Positions 1 through 10,731 of a stretch of DNA of 64,000 bases are shown here, in pieces. The position numbers and the translations under genes were made by a program. Under the pieces are notes generated by a model, which did not search any database, was not told the origin of the DNA, and worked only from the letters and a program-made list of their open reading frames with translations. Where the stretch lies: NCBI GenBank assembly GCA_022495005.1, contig JAGYXB010001001.1, positions 124,001 to 188,000 on the forward strand, written 5' to 3'. This stretch comes from Rhyacophila brunnea (lineage: Eukaryota > Arthropoda > Insecta > Trichoptera > Rhyacophilidae). Position 1 is the first letter of the stretch. Each line of letters starts with the position of its first letter.

Positions 1-48
1 TACCTAGCAAAACGAGTCAATACAGTATAAAATTATCTCCATAATATT

Positions 49-301
49 GTCACTGTTTTGGCAGAAGACACTAATTCGAAAAAAATACATATTGAGTTAG
101 TTATACCAAAATGTTCCTTATGTCAAAATTTACCGTCTGGAAACCTTCTTAATAAATTAACAGTCTTTATTTTAAAGTCATCCTTTTTACGATTATTTAA
201 TAAACTCACATGATAGACCATTTCAAACATTTTAACAACTTCAAAGTCAAATTACTGAAAACTAGTATTCTCCAGTTAGTGTGTTCTGCCAGAACAGAGA
301 C
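49..301. repeat. Short inverted-repeat element, family A, copy 1
   Basis: The left end GTCACTGTTTTGGCAGAA is matched in inverse by the right end (GTCTCTGTTCTGGCAGAA on the complement), giving ~26-bp terminal inverted repeats around a ~250-bp non-coding body. A second copy lies at 50445-50701 with close similarity along its length, and similarity stops at these ends. The flanks share ATATT (44-48 and 303-307, one base off the right end), a possible but imperfect target duplication. This looks like a non-autonomous DNA transposon. The superfamily is not determined. Confidence 0.7.
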
Positions 302-1052
302 GATATTTGCAATACATATATCGACGTTCAAAAACATTCGAATAAATCTTTCTATTTCTTCATAGGTACTTATACCTTTGAATGACACATTTAATGTGAA
401 ATAGTACCCATCTAAATACCGCCTTAAAAAGTTTCTTTTCTTTCGATCACGTTTATTATCATTTGTTTTCCATTAAATAATTACGTGCTGATTCAAAGAA
501 TACTTGGGTTTCACCCGACGACAATCTCTTGTTACGCCAGAGCCTTACAATTAAATAAATTATCCGGTAATTCGAATCCGGCCCTTATGACGCAAAGGCC
601 TCGAGGACTTTGCCAAGAGGGAAAAAACAGCCTGACAAATAAAGGCCATACTGTCATTATCTGCGCGTCCGGTGACTGAAAAGGCTAACATGACAGCTTG
701 TGTACTTTCTATTTGAATAAAAGCTTCTTTAAGGTCACTAAAAAGCTTTGAAGAGGTTCGTTGCGATACTATGTAATTTTTTAAGCATATTTTTATTATA
801 TTCATTATAACATACCTTGTCGCGTAGACAGGGATGGCGAATATTAATATATATAATAATAATATAATATTATGAAATATGAAATAATAATATGAAAGAA
901 CAAAAATAAAAAATCAATATAAAATGTTTTTGCCAAAGAACAACTCATTGTTTACTTATTATATTATAGCAAGTGTACAGAAAAGTACAAATAATAAACA
1001 TTCTCGTATAGGGATAGAGCGTAAATGTATGAAATTGATACAAAAAAGCTTC
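302..1052. other. Unassigned sequence
   Basis: No coding segment or RNA gene is recognised. A moderately GC-richer patch at ~500-700 has no family I know. At ~828 the string CAGGGATGGCGAA resembles the terminus of the hAT element that starts at 1061, so it may be a solo end of the same family. AT-only simple sequence occupies 840-900. Confidence 0.4.
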
Positions 1053-1291
1053 TTGTATACCAGGGATGGCCAGTGCGTTGATCGCGGACATAATAATATA
1101 ATATTGTACTATTTCTTGTTCAAACGAGTTAGAACTACTCGATGTTCCAGCTCTTAAAATCCGCTAGTATCTCTTCTCTTACATATCATTATCAAGAAAT
1201 ACATTCATGCGAAAAACACAAGTGATGAGAACTTGGAAGAAATTCTACAGGAAAACATTAATAAAATAAATGTAAATTCCTATCCTTATAA

Positions 1292-1604
1292 TTTGACGAG
1301 TCGATAGATAACACCGATATTGCACAACTATGCGTTTTTATTCGATTGGTTTTTAAAGACATGTTTGTTTCAGAAGAATTATTAACAGTTTTACGAATGG
1401 AGGAACGATCTAAAAGAGAAGATATATTTAATGCATTTAAGTCGTATATTAATCGTACTCGATTTCCTATTCATAAACTAGTATCGGTAACGACTGATGG
1501 AGATTCTACGATGGTTGGGAATCATGTTGGGTTTATTAATTTACGTACAAATGAGGAAAAAATAGCCACTTTTATTAGTTATCATTGCATTATACAACAG
1601 CAGG
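1292..1604 (+). pseudogene. hAT transposase fragment, ZBED5/GTF2IRD2-like
   Basis: An open frame of ~104 codons begins after a stop at 1289-1291. It reads FDESIDNTDIAQLCVFIRLV, then VFKDMFVSEELL, then KLVSVTTDGDSTMVGNHVGF, then ISYHCIIQQQA. This order matches the central DDE region of ZBED5/GTF2IRD2-type hAT proteins, where a VTTDGAPxMxG block holds a catalytic aspartate and YHCIxHQQAL follows. The usual histidine of HQQ is Q here. The reading is lost at ~1605, where a G-run sequence begins. A full transposase has ~500-600 residues, so only about a fifth is present. It lies inside the hAT element bounded at 1061-2037. No promoter or start codon is evident. Confidence 0.8.
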
Positions 1605-1690
1605 CATGGCTTTCACAAGGGGGGGGGGGTCTGACAGGGCTCTAGCCTGAGGGGAGCCCGGCGTAGTAAGTAAGTAAGAAAAACACAAAC
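1605..1690. repeat. G-run repeat, copy 1
   Basis: A run of 11 G (1619-1629) is followed by CTCTAGCCTGAGGGGAGCCC and a short (TAAG) stretch. Related strings occur at 8288-8352 and, in the opposite orientation, at 50866-50940. It breaks the transposase frame, so it is an insertion or replacement within the hAT element. The family is unknown. Confidence 0.45.
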
Positions 1691-2045
1691 CACACATTTG
1701 CTCGAATCGATATTTAAATTTTAAAATACATGGCTGTGCGATGCAATTTGGTGTGATATGATTATTGATGTAATTAAAATGATAATTCATATTGTATAGA
1801 ATTTATTTTAAGTATGTTTCCTGGCGAAGGGTTGCATATTACTTGGCTACTACAAAATTTCTAATATTCGATATACATGTAAATTGTGTATCTATGTCGA
1901 AATTACATAAGTATTTCAATTATAAAAAATGGGTTTTTATTGTTCTCGCATGATATAATTACAAGTGATATCAGTCGATCGCCATAAATAAATTTTTCAA
2001 CTATCGATCGTAGAATAAAAAAGTGTGGCCACCCCTGTTGTATAC

Positions 2046-2931
2046 TGATTAAGTAATCTACAAGTGTCTTGGCATTGCAGCTTCATTCTTCTATCTGGCT
2101 ATTTCCCACTAATTCTACCGTGATATTTCACTATAATGTGCAGATATTGCCCAAGTAGGGCACGGGTAGTTAAATTCATAGGATTTTTATATTGTATAAT
2201 TATATAATTATATTTGACTTCAATTTGACTTTTCACGCATTGCCGCATTACAGTAGATGTTTAAATAATATATAATTTAGTTATAAATACCTATGGCAAT
2301 TATATACTTAGTCGTCAATGATAATATAAAGACAGTCAAACACTATTACATTACGGTTATATTTGATGAATAATCATGTAAAATACAAGAAAATAAAAAA
2401 AAATAATTAGTAGTATATTTTATTTCATCAATGTTTGTTACGACTGACACGTTTATCATGTTTCACGTTAGATTAAAAAAAAATTATTTTAAAATGTTGC
2501 CAGGTTTGAAGTGATTTGTCTTTGTCACTTTGTCGAGTCGCGAGATGCAATTAAAATGAGTTTAAACTTCAAACAACTCCAATATGAGGTTTTAAAAAAA
2601 TGTGTTCAGTTACCCCCTCTTTTTAACCCTTTCGTTTCTGTAAACTAAAATTGATTTAGTTCTAGCAGGCGCATAGAAATTGTAATGAATAATGATGAAG
2701 GATGTTACGACAGGTGTTAATAAGTATTATAAATTGTTATAACATAGGCGATTAATATTAATGAAACTTGTTTCTTGCACACATTCTGGCCATCAGTCTT
2801 TGAAGAAAGCATTTGAATTGAATATAACAATACGATTTTCAAATAATTTAGGGATCCAGGTTTAAAGGGGTACTGACAAACATGTTCACTCTTCTTCCAG
2901 ATGGAGCCTTAGGGCCTTAAGGTTCAAATAG
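2046..2931. other. Unassigned AT-rich sequence
   Basis: No gene, repeat end or RNA is recognised. Several homopolymer A/T runs occur, and the reading frames are all short. Confidence 0.4.
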
Positions 2932-3127
2932 ACTATATGACGATCGGGCACATATATTCTAAGAGCGTTTTAGTGTCTATGATCAAATCTATGCCATTCC
3001 GACATTTATACATACATATTGTATGACAGCTATGACTTCGTATTTACACTCTGTGATACCCTGTGACACAGGACGCCAACATAAGAAATGGGTTTTTCGA
3101 CATATATATGACCGATCGTCATAGAGT
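2932..3127. repeat. Small inverted-repeat element (~196 bp)
   Basis: The left arm at 2932-2957 (TATATGACGATCGG and following) is matched by the complement of 3101-3127 (CTATGACGATCGG and following), with about 22 of 25 positions agreeing. The body is non-coding. It abuts the next inverted-repeat element (3139-4157). It is probably a MITE. No target duplication is clear. Confidence 0.5.
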
Positions 3128-3138
3128 GTATTTGAAGC

Positions 3139-4157
3139 ATTATGTATGAGATTACCAAATTCTTTATAAACTATTTAACCGATTTTCCACCATATAGCTT
3201 ATAGCACTGTTTGTGACGTAAGCAATCTGACGTCACACGTCTTTCAAAATGGCTGCTTCATTGTCACTTTCAAATGTCATTTTAATAATGCATTCATTAC
3301 AACAAACGTTTGCTTGAGGCCCTCGTTCATTTTGTAGACTGTAAAACATGCGAACTTTAAAAACAGTTCCTAGTCGTGCTGTTTACAAAATACGTAAAAT
3401 TTTGATCCATAGTCTATAAACTAGATAGTAGGTAACTGATGCAATGCCTCGTATTTCGCTTACAAAAAGTAGTATTTCTCATGGAGAGATAAGATGGACT
3501 TACTCCTATCGACTCCTAAACGACCGTAAAGATAGGTACCTACTGCTGTATCTGGCATTAAAATATGCAATTCGAAGCATTCTGCATTCTTCAATATATT
3601 ATGGTACCTGCCTACCTACTGTAATAAACAAGGCACAACTCCTGGTTACATACACTGGTAAAATAAATAGGGTGATTGGTATAAATGATAATATTATACA
3701 GAGATCATTACATATTATTATCTAAATCTATTTGCATTTTATTTATTCCTATTCTGTTTTGACATCTCATAATTGAAGTGAAGTTAGTCATAATAATATG
3801 TATGTATTGCCACCAAATGGAATTGTTTATTGGCAATACTCTATCCTTTCGTGCAGTAGAATTATAAAATAAATGTGATAAAATAACTGATAAATTATTT
3901 AAAGTTCGTAATAATTATTCATGTATAATTATTAAACATATATGGTACCGTTCGCACACTTTCAGACACATTTACAATTTCAAAATTTTAAATTAATGGT
4001 CGGGGAATAAAATTTTATAAGTTTGCTATTATTTGGACACCATGACACATTATGACGTCACACCTTGACGTCGCTAACCAACAGATTACATTTGCACTCA
4101 TGCATACAAATGGGCAGTATATAGCCTATAAAGTATTTGGGAATCTCATGCATACGA
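3139..4157. repeat. Inverted-repeat element (~1 kb) with TGACGTCA motifs
   Basis: The arm at 3141-3173 (ATGTATGAGATTACCAAAT and following) pairs with the complement of 4121-4156 (ATGCATGAGATTCCCAAAT and following), at about 27 of 33 positions. Just inside each arm lies the palindrome TGACGTCA followed by CAC (3229-3239 and 4051-4062). The body has no recognisable protein; a 93-codon frame at 3444-3725 matches nothing I know. It is likely a non-autonomous DNA transposon. Confidence 0.5.
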
Positions 4158-4610
4158 CCCTTATATGCTGAAGTTATAGTATAAGTTCCATTCTTGTATG
4201 GAAAAGAAAAACACCAAGCTGCATAATAATTAAGAGAGTTTATATGAAAAGCCCCTTTTTCTTCACTTTCATACGCTTGGGTCTATCTCTAAACAAAAAG
4301 ATTTTATTCAACATCTCTGGGTATACACGTGAAATAATACATGAAAACAATAAGGCAGGAGCAGTTTTTGTATCACGACATATCCAGGGGATGATTTACT
4401 ATAGGGTTAAATGGGTTATATCTCAGGACTCCCGAATATTATTTATTTATTTATATTTATTTGAAAAAGACACGTTGAGTACATAACAAATTATTAATTC
4501 AGGACCTTCACAACATGTAGAAGTCCGGAAGCCCGTAAACAAAAACGAAAAACCGGCTCCGTGTAAAGTTCAATAAAAGTTGAAATGGAGTGTCATTGAG
4601 ATATTTGCAT
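4158..4610. other. Unassigned sequence
   Basis: Nothing recognisable. An 80-codon frame at 4244-4486 looks like chance and has no known motif. Confidence 0.4.
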
Positions 4611-5022
4611 AGCCGGTTCTCATATCTGACCTAGCCTCGTCTGCTGCACAGCCATAAATCAAAACTTCTAGGAACGTCGATCCGATGTTGCATACGAAGA
4701 CCACGCACATCTACTTAGCGACAGTCGCACGTAACCTCTCGAAACGTATAAATATTTCGATGCAGCGACTGGCGAGTCTGTGTAGGAATGACCAATTCGT
4801 AGGTGTGCGTATGCGTTCTGGCGTCTTCGACTTCGACTTCAGTCCAAAACGTATGCGATTTGTTGATATCAGCAATAGATGTTTTTTTCAAACTAAAAAG
4901 TCACATTAGACCAATCTGCGGAGCTTCATATTATGGCAACGTGTGTTTTGTGAATAACGATGATGCCACATCGACGTATTCGACACTTTGCAGTTGAGAC
5001 GAGTTTCGATGTGCAAGCTGGA
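4611..5022. repeat. MITE family B, copy 1
   Basis: The termini are AGCCGGTTCTCATATC at left and, complemented, TCCAGCTTGCACATCGAAAC at right. These are diverged versions of the cleaner ends of copy 2 (37738-38133). Inner parts such as GTCGCACGTAACC are shared with copies 2 and 3 (51970-52226). It is non-coding; overlapping 74- and 64-codon frames inside it are by-products. GC content is higher than the surroundings. Confidence 0.75.
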
Positions 5023-6000
5023 TTATTATTGACATAAACTGCAACAAAAATACGGTGATAACAAAATAAATATTCTTCAAGTGTAAATCCTGCTCTAATA
5101 AAAAGGTTGTAAACTCTTGCTATACTTAAATATGAATATAATAATATAAAGTTACACTATCCAGAACAATGTTTTTTTTAGATTGCTTTTTAAATTAACA
5201 TTTATTATTCCACAAAGTAAAGTAAAACACACACCCTCGGGTTTATTTTTAATTCAATTTTCTGTGTAATGAATGGACGTTATAACATCTGGCAGTGATG
5301 ATTATAGCAATTTTTAATTTCGGATCTCAGTGCGTAAAGTTATTGGCGTCGTTAGGGAGAGAGGGGGTGTTATTTTTTTTAAAGCGTTGCCCCTCCCTTT
5401 AAAAAAGGGGTTCCGGTAATCAAATATAAAATCGTTTACCATAGTGACGCACGGCCTGCGCGCACGCAAGCGATATTCTTACGTTGTAATATTGCCGGAA
5501 CTTTAGCGTTGCGTTTATGAGTTCAGTACATAACGAATATTTTTTTAACATGCCATACTTGAAATGATAGTTGAAAAAATATATAATTTCGTCCGTCATA
5601 AGTTAAAGTCACCGGTGACAATGCTATCGTGCGATCGTGTAAACCAGACATATCCAACTTCAAGTAGGCTGTGATCTTAATACTATCCACTATCAAAACT
5701 GGCAGTCATTTACCACACTCTAAAACTCTCATTCTTTATTTTGAACAACCGTATTATATTTGGCTGAGTATACCGAGACGTCAAAAATTAAAAAATAATG
5801 CCTGTCTTCATTCATAAATAAATACTCAATTTCCCATTCCTCGTGAACTCTCTTTTTTAAATACTCAGTGTATAACTATGCTTCCACTGTGAAAAGAGCC
5901 CGGTACGCGACGTCAATGGAAAAGAATGTCTCAGTTTAAAGCGAGAGTATTGACAGATATTCATAGGGATAGAGACATTGTTCATTCATCATTGCGAGTT
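5023..6000. other. Unassigned sequence with a short inverted repeat
   Basis: No gene is seen. GTTCCGGTAAT near 5411 is matched in inverse by ATTGCCGGAAC near 5492, and GCGTTGC recurs outside both, so a ~140-bp inverted-repeat element at about 5370-5516 is possible but weak. Confidence 0.35.
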
Positions 6001-6294
6001 GGAAGAGCTGATTGAACAGCAAACAATCATAAGATACTGTAAGTCCCAAAGACTACGATGGGCGAAACATGTGGAGAGAATGCCTGAAGTTAGAGCGCCA
6101 AGGATCATGACGAAGTGGCTACCCCAACGGTAGAGACCCAGAGGCCGTCCAAGAAGGAGATGGGCTGACGCCGTAGAAGTGGACTGGCTTCATATAGGAA
6201 GACCCGGTAACTGGAGAAGTGTGGCGAGAGACCGGAGTGAGTAGAGAGCGATTGTGGAGGAGGCCAAATCCCACCCCGGGATGTAGCGCCGTGG
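6001..6294 (+). pseudogene. Non-LTR retrotransposon ORF2 C-terminus, fragment
   Basis: One frame reads EELIEQQTIIRYCKSQRLRW, AKHVERMPEVRAPRIM, then RPRGRPRRRWADAVEVDWL and NWRSVARDRSE-RAIVEEAK. This is the post-polymerase tail of LINE ORF2 proteins, recognised by the LRWxxHVxRM block, the (R/K)RPxGRPxxRWxDxV block and the NWxxxAxDRxxWRxxVEEAKxHPG block. Three in-frame stops interrupt it. The reverse transcriptase and endonuclease domains are missing. It runs opposite to the Jockey-type element immediately downstream, so the two arrived separately. Confidence 0.8.
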
Positions 6295-6311
6295 AAGAGA
6301 CATTGTCGCAA

Positions 6312-7330
6312 TTAATAAATCATAATTCAAATTTCAAATTCAAAAAATTAATTTATTTAACATATAATGAACATAACAAATTATAAATTTAAAGCGTTCA
6401 CGACAAGATATAAAATAAGTGTTAACAATTTTTAAAATAAAAATACAGAGAAATGTATTACAATAGGTAATAAGATAAGAAATAAAATAAGAAAATAAAT
6501 AAAATAAAAGTAGATGGAAGCACACATAGTGAACTTTGATAGTCCCTATCTCAAAAACTTATAAAACAACGTCCACCTAAATTCACCTCACGTAAGTGGA
6601 ATATATCAATATCCTAAGCGATTTCATTAAACATGGTTATTGCCCTCCTAAATGGCATTACTAATGGCAGGTTAGTTCTGCACCTTGGGAGAACAAACAA
6701 CGGATGCCCTCGATTCCTAAGGTAATTATTAGAGACACACAAGCCAACACCACCAAGAATGGCAGAGTTCACATTTACGCCGCGTATAAGTCTGAAAAAA
6801 TATGTAGCTAAATAAAGATCCCTTCTAAATTTTAAGCTACGGTATGAAAGCATACCTAAGAGAAAGTCAGTCGGATAGAGCCACGGATAATATCCATTCA
6901 GCCGAAAGTAAAGGAGTCTCAAAAATTTCTTTTGGACGCTCTCCACCATAAGGCCGTACTTCAACTGATGCGGGGCCCAAACGATAGACCTACTCTCAAG
7001 TCTGCTTCTGACTAAGGAGTTATAGAGGATTTTTAGTACCGTAACATCCGAAAGACCCGGAAAGTACGCAAGACAGAGCCCAACATCTTGAGCGCCTTTT
7101 TACAAATGGTATCTATACGTCAATTTACTGTCAAACGTAATGCCAAGATCTCTTACAGATGATATTCGCGAGAGAACTCTGCCATGCATCGAATACTGGA
7201 AAAAACAATACCCGTGAGGCTTTTGTAAACGATAAGACCTTACTGATCTAGTAAAGTTATGATTGAGGAAATGCTGACGATTGTTTTCGCTCCATTGTTT
7301 ACGCTCCATTGTTTTGTTTTGACAACAAAA
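6312..7330 (-). mobile_element. Jockey-type LINE, truncated copy 1
   Basis: The element reads on the minus strand with its 3' end at the left. A tail of TTTGAATTTGAA-like repeats at ~6325-6345 is followed by an AT-rich 3' untranslated part and ORF2 remnants up to ~7255. A second copy (55620-56095 plus 57575-57700) shares the untranslated part and coding end with few changes, including GTAGATGGAAGCACAC. The 5' portion, with ORF1 and most of the endonuclease and polymerase, is absent, as is usual for LINE insertions. Confidence 0.75.
6605..7255 (-). pseudogene. Jockey-type reverse transcriptase C-terminal part
   Basis: Minus-strand frames give YCFFQYSMHGRVLSRISSVR then DLGITFDSKLTYRYHL (7100-7255). 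This corresponds to the conserved polymerase-palm tail of Jockey ORF2 ending in RDLGxxFDxKLxFxxH. A 116-codon open frame (6614-6964) follows with VESVQKKFLRLLYF, YPTDFLLGMLSYRSLKFRRD, LIRGVNVNSAILG and NEIA near its end, which is the C-terminal region downstream of the polymerase. The part between (6965-7100) is in broken frames. The catalytic YxDD block is not present. Similar products occur at 16962-17331 and 55862-56095. Confidence 0.8.
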
Positions 7331-8287
7331 CATACATATTAAAGTAATGCCCATCACCCATGTAATGCGGTATGAATAAGTGGTATGATTGCTACTTATT
7401 ATAGCTGATAGGTAAATGATGAGGCCCAAAAGTGAAACAATCATATAAAACGCACATTCTTTCAGAAAAATACAATCATAAACGTTTAGTAACCTCACCG
7501 GGAATCGATCTCAGAGTCACTGGATGACCAACCCCTAACACGGTATCGGAAACTAGTTAGGAATCACTGCTCTAGAGAACTAACTGTATTGTTTTCTAAG
7601 CAATTTAAACGGTGAACGATAAATCAATATAATTATTCATGGCTATCAAAATATTTTACCTATAATAAATTTGAAAGTAGACTTTAAAGGGATACGCGTC
7701 GTGACCTATTTACATGACAAAAACTTTGTAAGTGTGTTATTATTGCGTGTACTCCAACCCAGACTGTCGTGTTTTTAGAACAGTAATTTGTCTTTTTTTC
7801 ATGAATATTTAAATTTATTCATGTGGATAACATGTCCGCCGGATATGAAAACAACATTGTTTATGCAAAGTTTGATTTAGTTAGTACACACTGGCACAAA
7901 CTAGTGAGTCCAATTTTATTGAAGAGATTTTGTAGAAGAATGTATACCTGATAAATTTTAGAATTTATTTATGTATTATTTGGCAAGAGATAATACTGAT
8001 TTCATGCCAAAAAATATAGCAAAAAGTCAATGTTTCATGTAAGTTTTTGTCTTAAATTTCTTTCATGATAATATTATATAATTTTCATTCCTATCGCAGT
8101 TTTTATGACCACAATTTAATATTGTGCTATATTATAGTATATTATACGTATACTGCCAGCATACAATACAAATATGTGGAAACCAAAGATATTGATTAAA
8201 CCTTCCTTAAGCATAACCTTCATAAAGCGTAAACTGAGAATGAGGTAAAAACAACTTGTTTTATTCAAACTCCAAATGGAGTAATTA

Positions 8288-8352
8288 ACTCATGGCCCCT
8301 GGGAGGGCTGATAGCCTGGGAGCCCGGGCTAGGGGGGGGGGGGCATGTGGCG
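8288..8352. repeat. G-run repeat, copy 2
   Basis: CTCATGGCCCC is followed by GGGCTGATAGCCTGGGAGCC and a run of 12 G (8332-8343). The TAGCCTG and GGGAGCCCGG strings recur at 1650-1665. Order relative to the G run differs between copies, so this is either a shuffled family or convergent GC-rich sequence. Confidence 0.4.
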
Positions 8353-9053
8353 CGACTACCTTATAAGTGAGATAGACATATATCACAAATTTGCTTTAAT
8401 GGCAAAAAAGTCGCCTGCGGCGCTATTTTACTTTAAGAATATTAACATTTTTAAATATATGATTGTATGATGCAAATTTTGATTATTGTGTGTCGATATT
8501 TGAAAACTTTATAACGCAAGTGGATTTATTGAAAAATACAAAAAATCGTTAAAAATACACTGTAATTAATTACACCTTAATTTTACCTGGAACACCATTT
8601 AGGCAACGTTTCTGTAGAGCGTCATACTGTTTTTAACCCTGGCAATAATAGGTAGGAGGCCCGACAAAGATCCTGGCCTAGGGGCCGGCTTCAGGATGTG
8701 GGGACCACGAATGAACCTACTTATTTTTTGATACACAAATTACGTCAAACGTGAACTTGTTTCAGTAATTTTATAGGGAAATCGATGTGTGCTTGACATG
8801 GAGTATTTTGGGACGTGATGAATAACACACAGAGATGGTATTTTCATGGTTTTATATTATAACAATAAAGTTTGATTATACGTGGCACTATGGAATGACT
8901 CTCACATTTATATTGGTTAAGTTGGAATATTTACATTATATTTTTGAATTTAGATTAAGTGAGGCGCGGAACAAGGACGCGTTGTCGACTACAATATTGA
9001 AAGGCCTAAATGCAACTGCTCTAGGACGGTTGAGATGCAGCCGTTTATGCGTA

Positions 9054-9086
9054 GTTGTCCATGGTCTCTCAATGACCATAGACAAC
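9054..9086. repeat. Short perfect-type hairpin
   Basis: GTTGTCCATGGTC, a 7-base loop, and GACCATAGACAAC form a 13-bp stem with one mismatch. It lies inside the 129-codon frame at 8835-9224, which argues that this frame is not protein-coding. The function is unknown. Confidence 0.5.
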
Positions 9087-10009
9087 AACATGACAGTTTG
9101 TAGGTTTATATACAAAACCTTTATACAAGGCGCACTGGAAATACGACTGGCTGCAACTGGTCGTGGCCGCAATAGTGAATATGGTGAAATGAAAACAAAG
9201 CATGGACTAAGAATATTACAGTAATGATTTATGATATTTTTACCAGTAAAAGTATTGAAAACATGAATGACGGATGTTATTATCTAATATTCCTAATCCA
9301 TATAATCTCGGAAACGGATATATCTGTCGAATAAAAATAAATATATATCCGTTTTTATGTTTATTTCTGTGCATCACGATTTTCGGAATTCGGTTTCCTG
9401 ATAGTAGGTACTAATACAAAACGTATTAGGGATTGCAATAAATATTCCCTCACGACTTTAGCTTCGATCAAACTTTGGAAATATGATTTGATCTCCAGTC
9501 GCGACTTCCACTAGTAAATAAGTTTTTAGTACTTCTAGTCTAATAATATCAAGTTTTTAAGTGTAATTTATCTTGGTTATTTCATATTTTGACATATTCT
9601 ACAGAACTCTGTTTGGTTATTCTGGAATGATTGAATTTATTTTATGGTTACCTACGTGAGTTGAGTTTTACGTACGTAATTTCGAAAAGTTTATATCTAA
9701 GCCGCTGTTGATTTATTCGCCAAAAGGTTTTGAATATTGAGTGTTTTTTGCGATTATATACGAATTTATATTAAATGGAAAATGTTTATTGTGTGAAATA
9801 GACACAGTAAATATAAAACAAATCCTACCCTCATTATTATTATTAGGTGCGTGAAAGAAAATATTTAAGTTATGTTAACTCTAACCTTTTGATTTTTATC
9901 GTTTACCAAAAATAACACTGTGTAAAAATTATCTACAGCTTTTGTTACTACATAGGAAAAATAAATGTTGTTTATCCAATTAATTTACCTTCCATAACGT
10001 AACCTAGTC

Positions 10010-10723
10010 CAGTGGTCGGTAAATTGTGGCTCGCGAATCGCATGCGGCTCTTTGGCCCCTTGAGTGCGGCTCTGACACAAATGACCACGTGCGAGTGCGC
10101 AGGCACGCCACGAAAATACCTACTCGAAGCATAAAGTTACCTGTATTTTTCCACACAGCTACACATCCTACAGGCATTTTGTCATTATTAAAAAAAATAT
10201 TGAAGACATGATGATTAACACCTGGAACAGTATTCCTGACTCATATGATCAATTGAAAAAACTAGCATTTGCTGTTCTTTCCCTTTTAGATTCTACATAT
10301 TCATGCGAATAATCTTTTTCAAGCATAAACCTTATCAAGAATAAATTGAGAAGTCATTTTATTGAGCAGAACCTGGAACCGTGCCTAAAATTAAAAACAA
10401 CAACGTAAAAACCTGATTTACCCAAACTTGCCAAGGAGAACAAGGCCATTTTTCACTTTAGTGTTTGTTAATCATTTTCATGATTTAGTGTTATGGATAC
10501 CTTACTTATAATTTAATTTTTATCAATAATATAAGTTTTATTCAGTGTAGGTAGGTACTATAGTTTAATTAAGACTTAAAATTTTAATCAAAGTTTATTG
10601 AGTCAATAAACAGTGTATCTACCTATATAATTTAGGTTTAAGAAATTTGGCTCAAAAGAAATTTCAATCGTTGTTCTGTTATTGATATTTGGCTCTGTTG
10701 ACTAATGAGTTTGCCGACCACTG
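10010..10723 (+). mobile_element. Internally deleted hAT element
   Basis: The left end CAGTGGTCGGTAAATT and complemented right end CAGTGGTCGGCAAACT form a ~16-bp inverted repeat that starts CAGTG, as hAT termini often do. Flanking 8-mers ACCTAGTC (10002-10009) and ATCTAGTT (10724-10731) agree at 6 of 8 positions, consistent with an aged target duplication. The 714-bp body retains the C-terminal part of a hAT transposase and has lost the rest. Confidence 0.8.
10205..10462 (+). pseudogene. hAT transposase dimerisation domain remnant
   Basis: In one frame the sequence reads MMINTWNSIPDSYDQLKKLA, FAVLSLLDSTYSCE, stop, SFSSINLIKNKLRSHF, then NLEPCLKLKTTT, stop, KPDLPKLAKEN. This is the C-terminal hAT dimerisation region of the BED-finger/GTF2IRD2-like type, whose markers LKxLAxxVLSxFxSTYxCE and FSxMxxIKxKxRxxLxxxxL are clear. 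Two in-frame stops make it a pseudogene. It is a different element from the hAT copy at 1061-2037, since the termini differ. Confidence 0.8.
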
Positions 10724-10731
10724 ATCTAGTT

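Larger units (their letters stand above)
1061..2037 (+). mobile_element. hAT element remnant with 8-bp target duplication
   Basis: The left terminus CAGGGATGGCCA and right terminus TGGCCACCCCTG form short inverted repeats. They are flanked by a perfect 8-bp direct repeat TTGTATAC at 1053-1060 and 2038-2045, the target-site duplication length expected of hAT transposons. The 977-bp body holds a fragment of a BED-finger/GTF2IRD2-like (ZBED5-type) transposase in the plus direction, interrupted by a G-run sequence at about 1605. It is internally deleted and cannot be autonomous. The intact duplication suggests the insertion is not very old, although the coding part is badly eroded. Confidence 0.85.
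7331..10001. other. Mostly unassigned, with a G-run repeat and a hairpin
   Basis: At ~7560 the complement reads CAGTGATTCCTAACTAG, which resembles a hAT terminus, but no partner end is seen. The G-run repeat at 8288-8352 and hairpin at 9054-9086 are listed separately. GC-rich 8640-8715 (CCTAGGGGCCGG) may be distantly related to the G-run repeats. A 129-codon frame at 8835-9224 matches no family I know. The rest is AT-rich with nothing recognisable. Confidence 0.4.

Noticed and set aside
8835..9224. 129-codon plus-strand frame
   Set aside because: It has no recognisable domain and contains a strong 13-bp hairpin. The first third is ordinary AT-rich sequence. Treated as chance.
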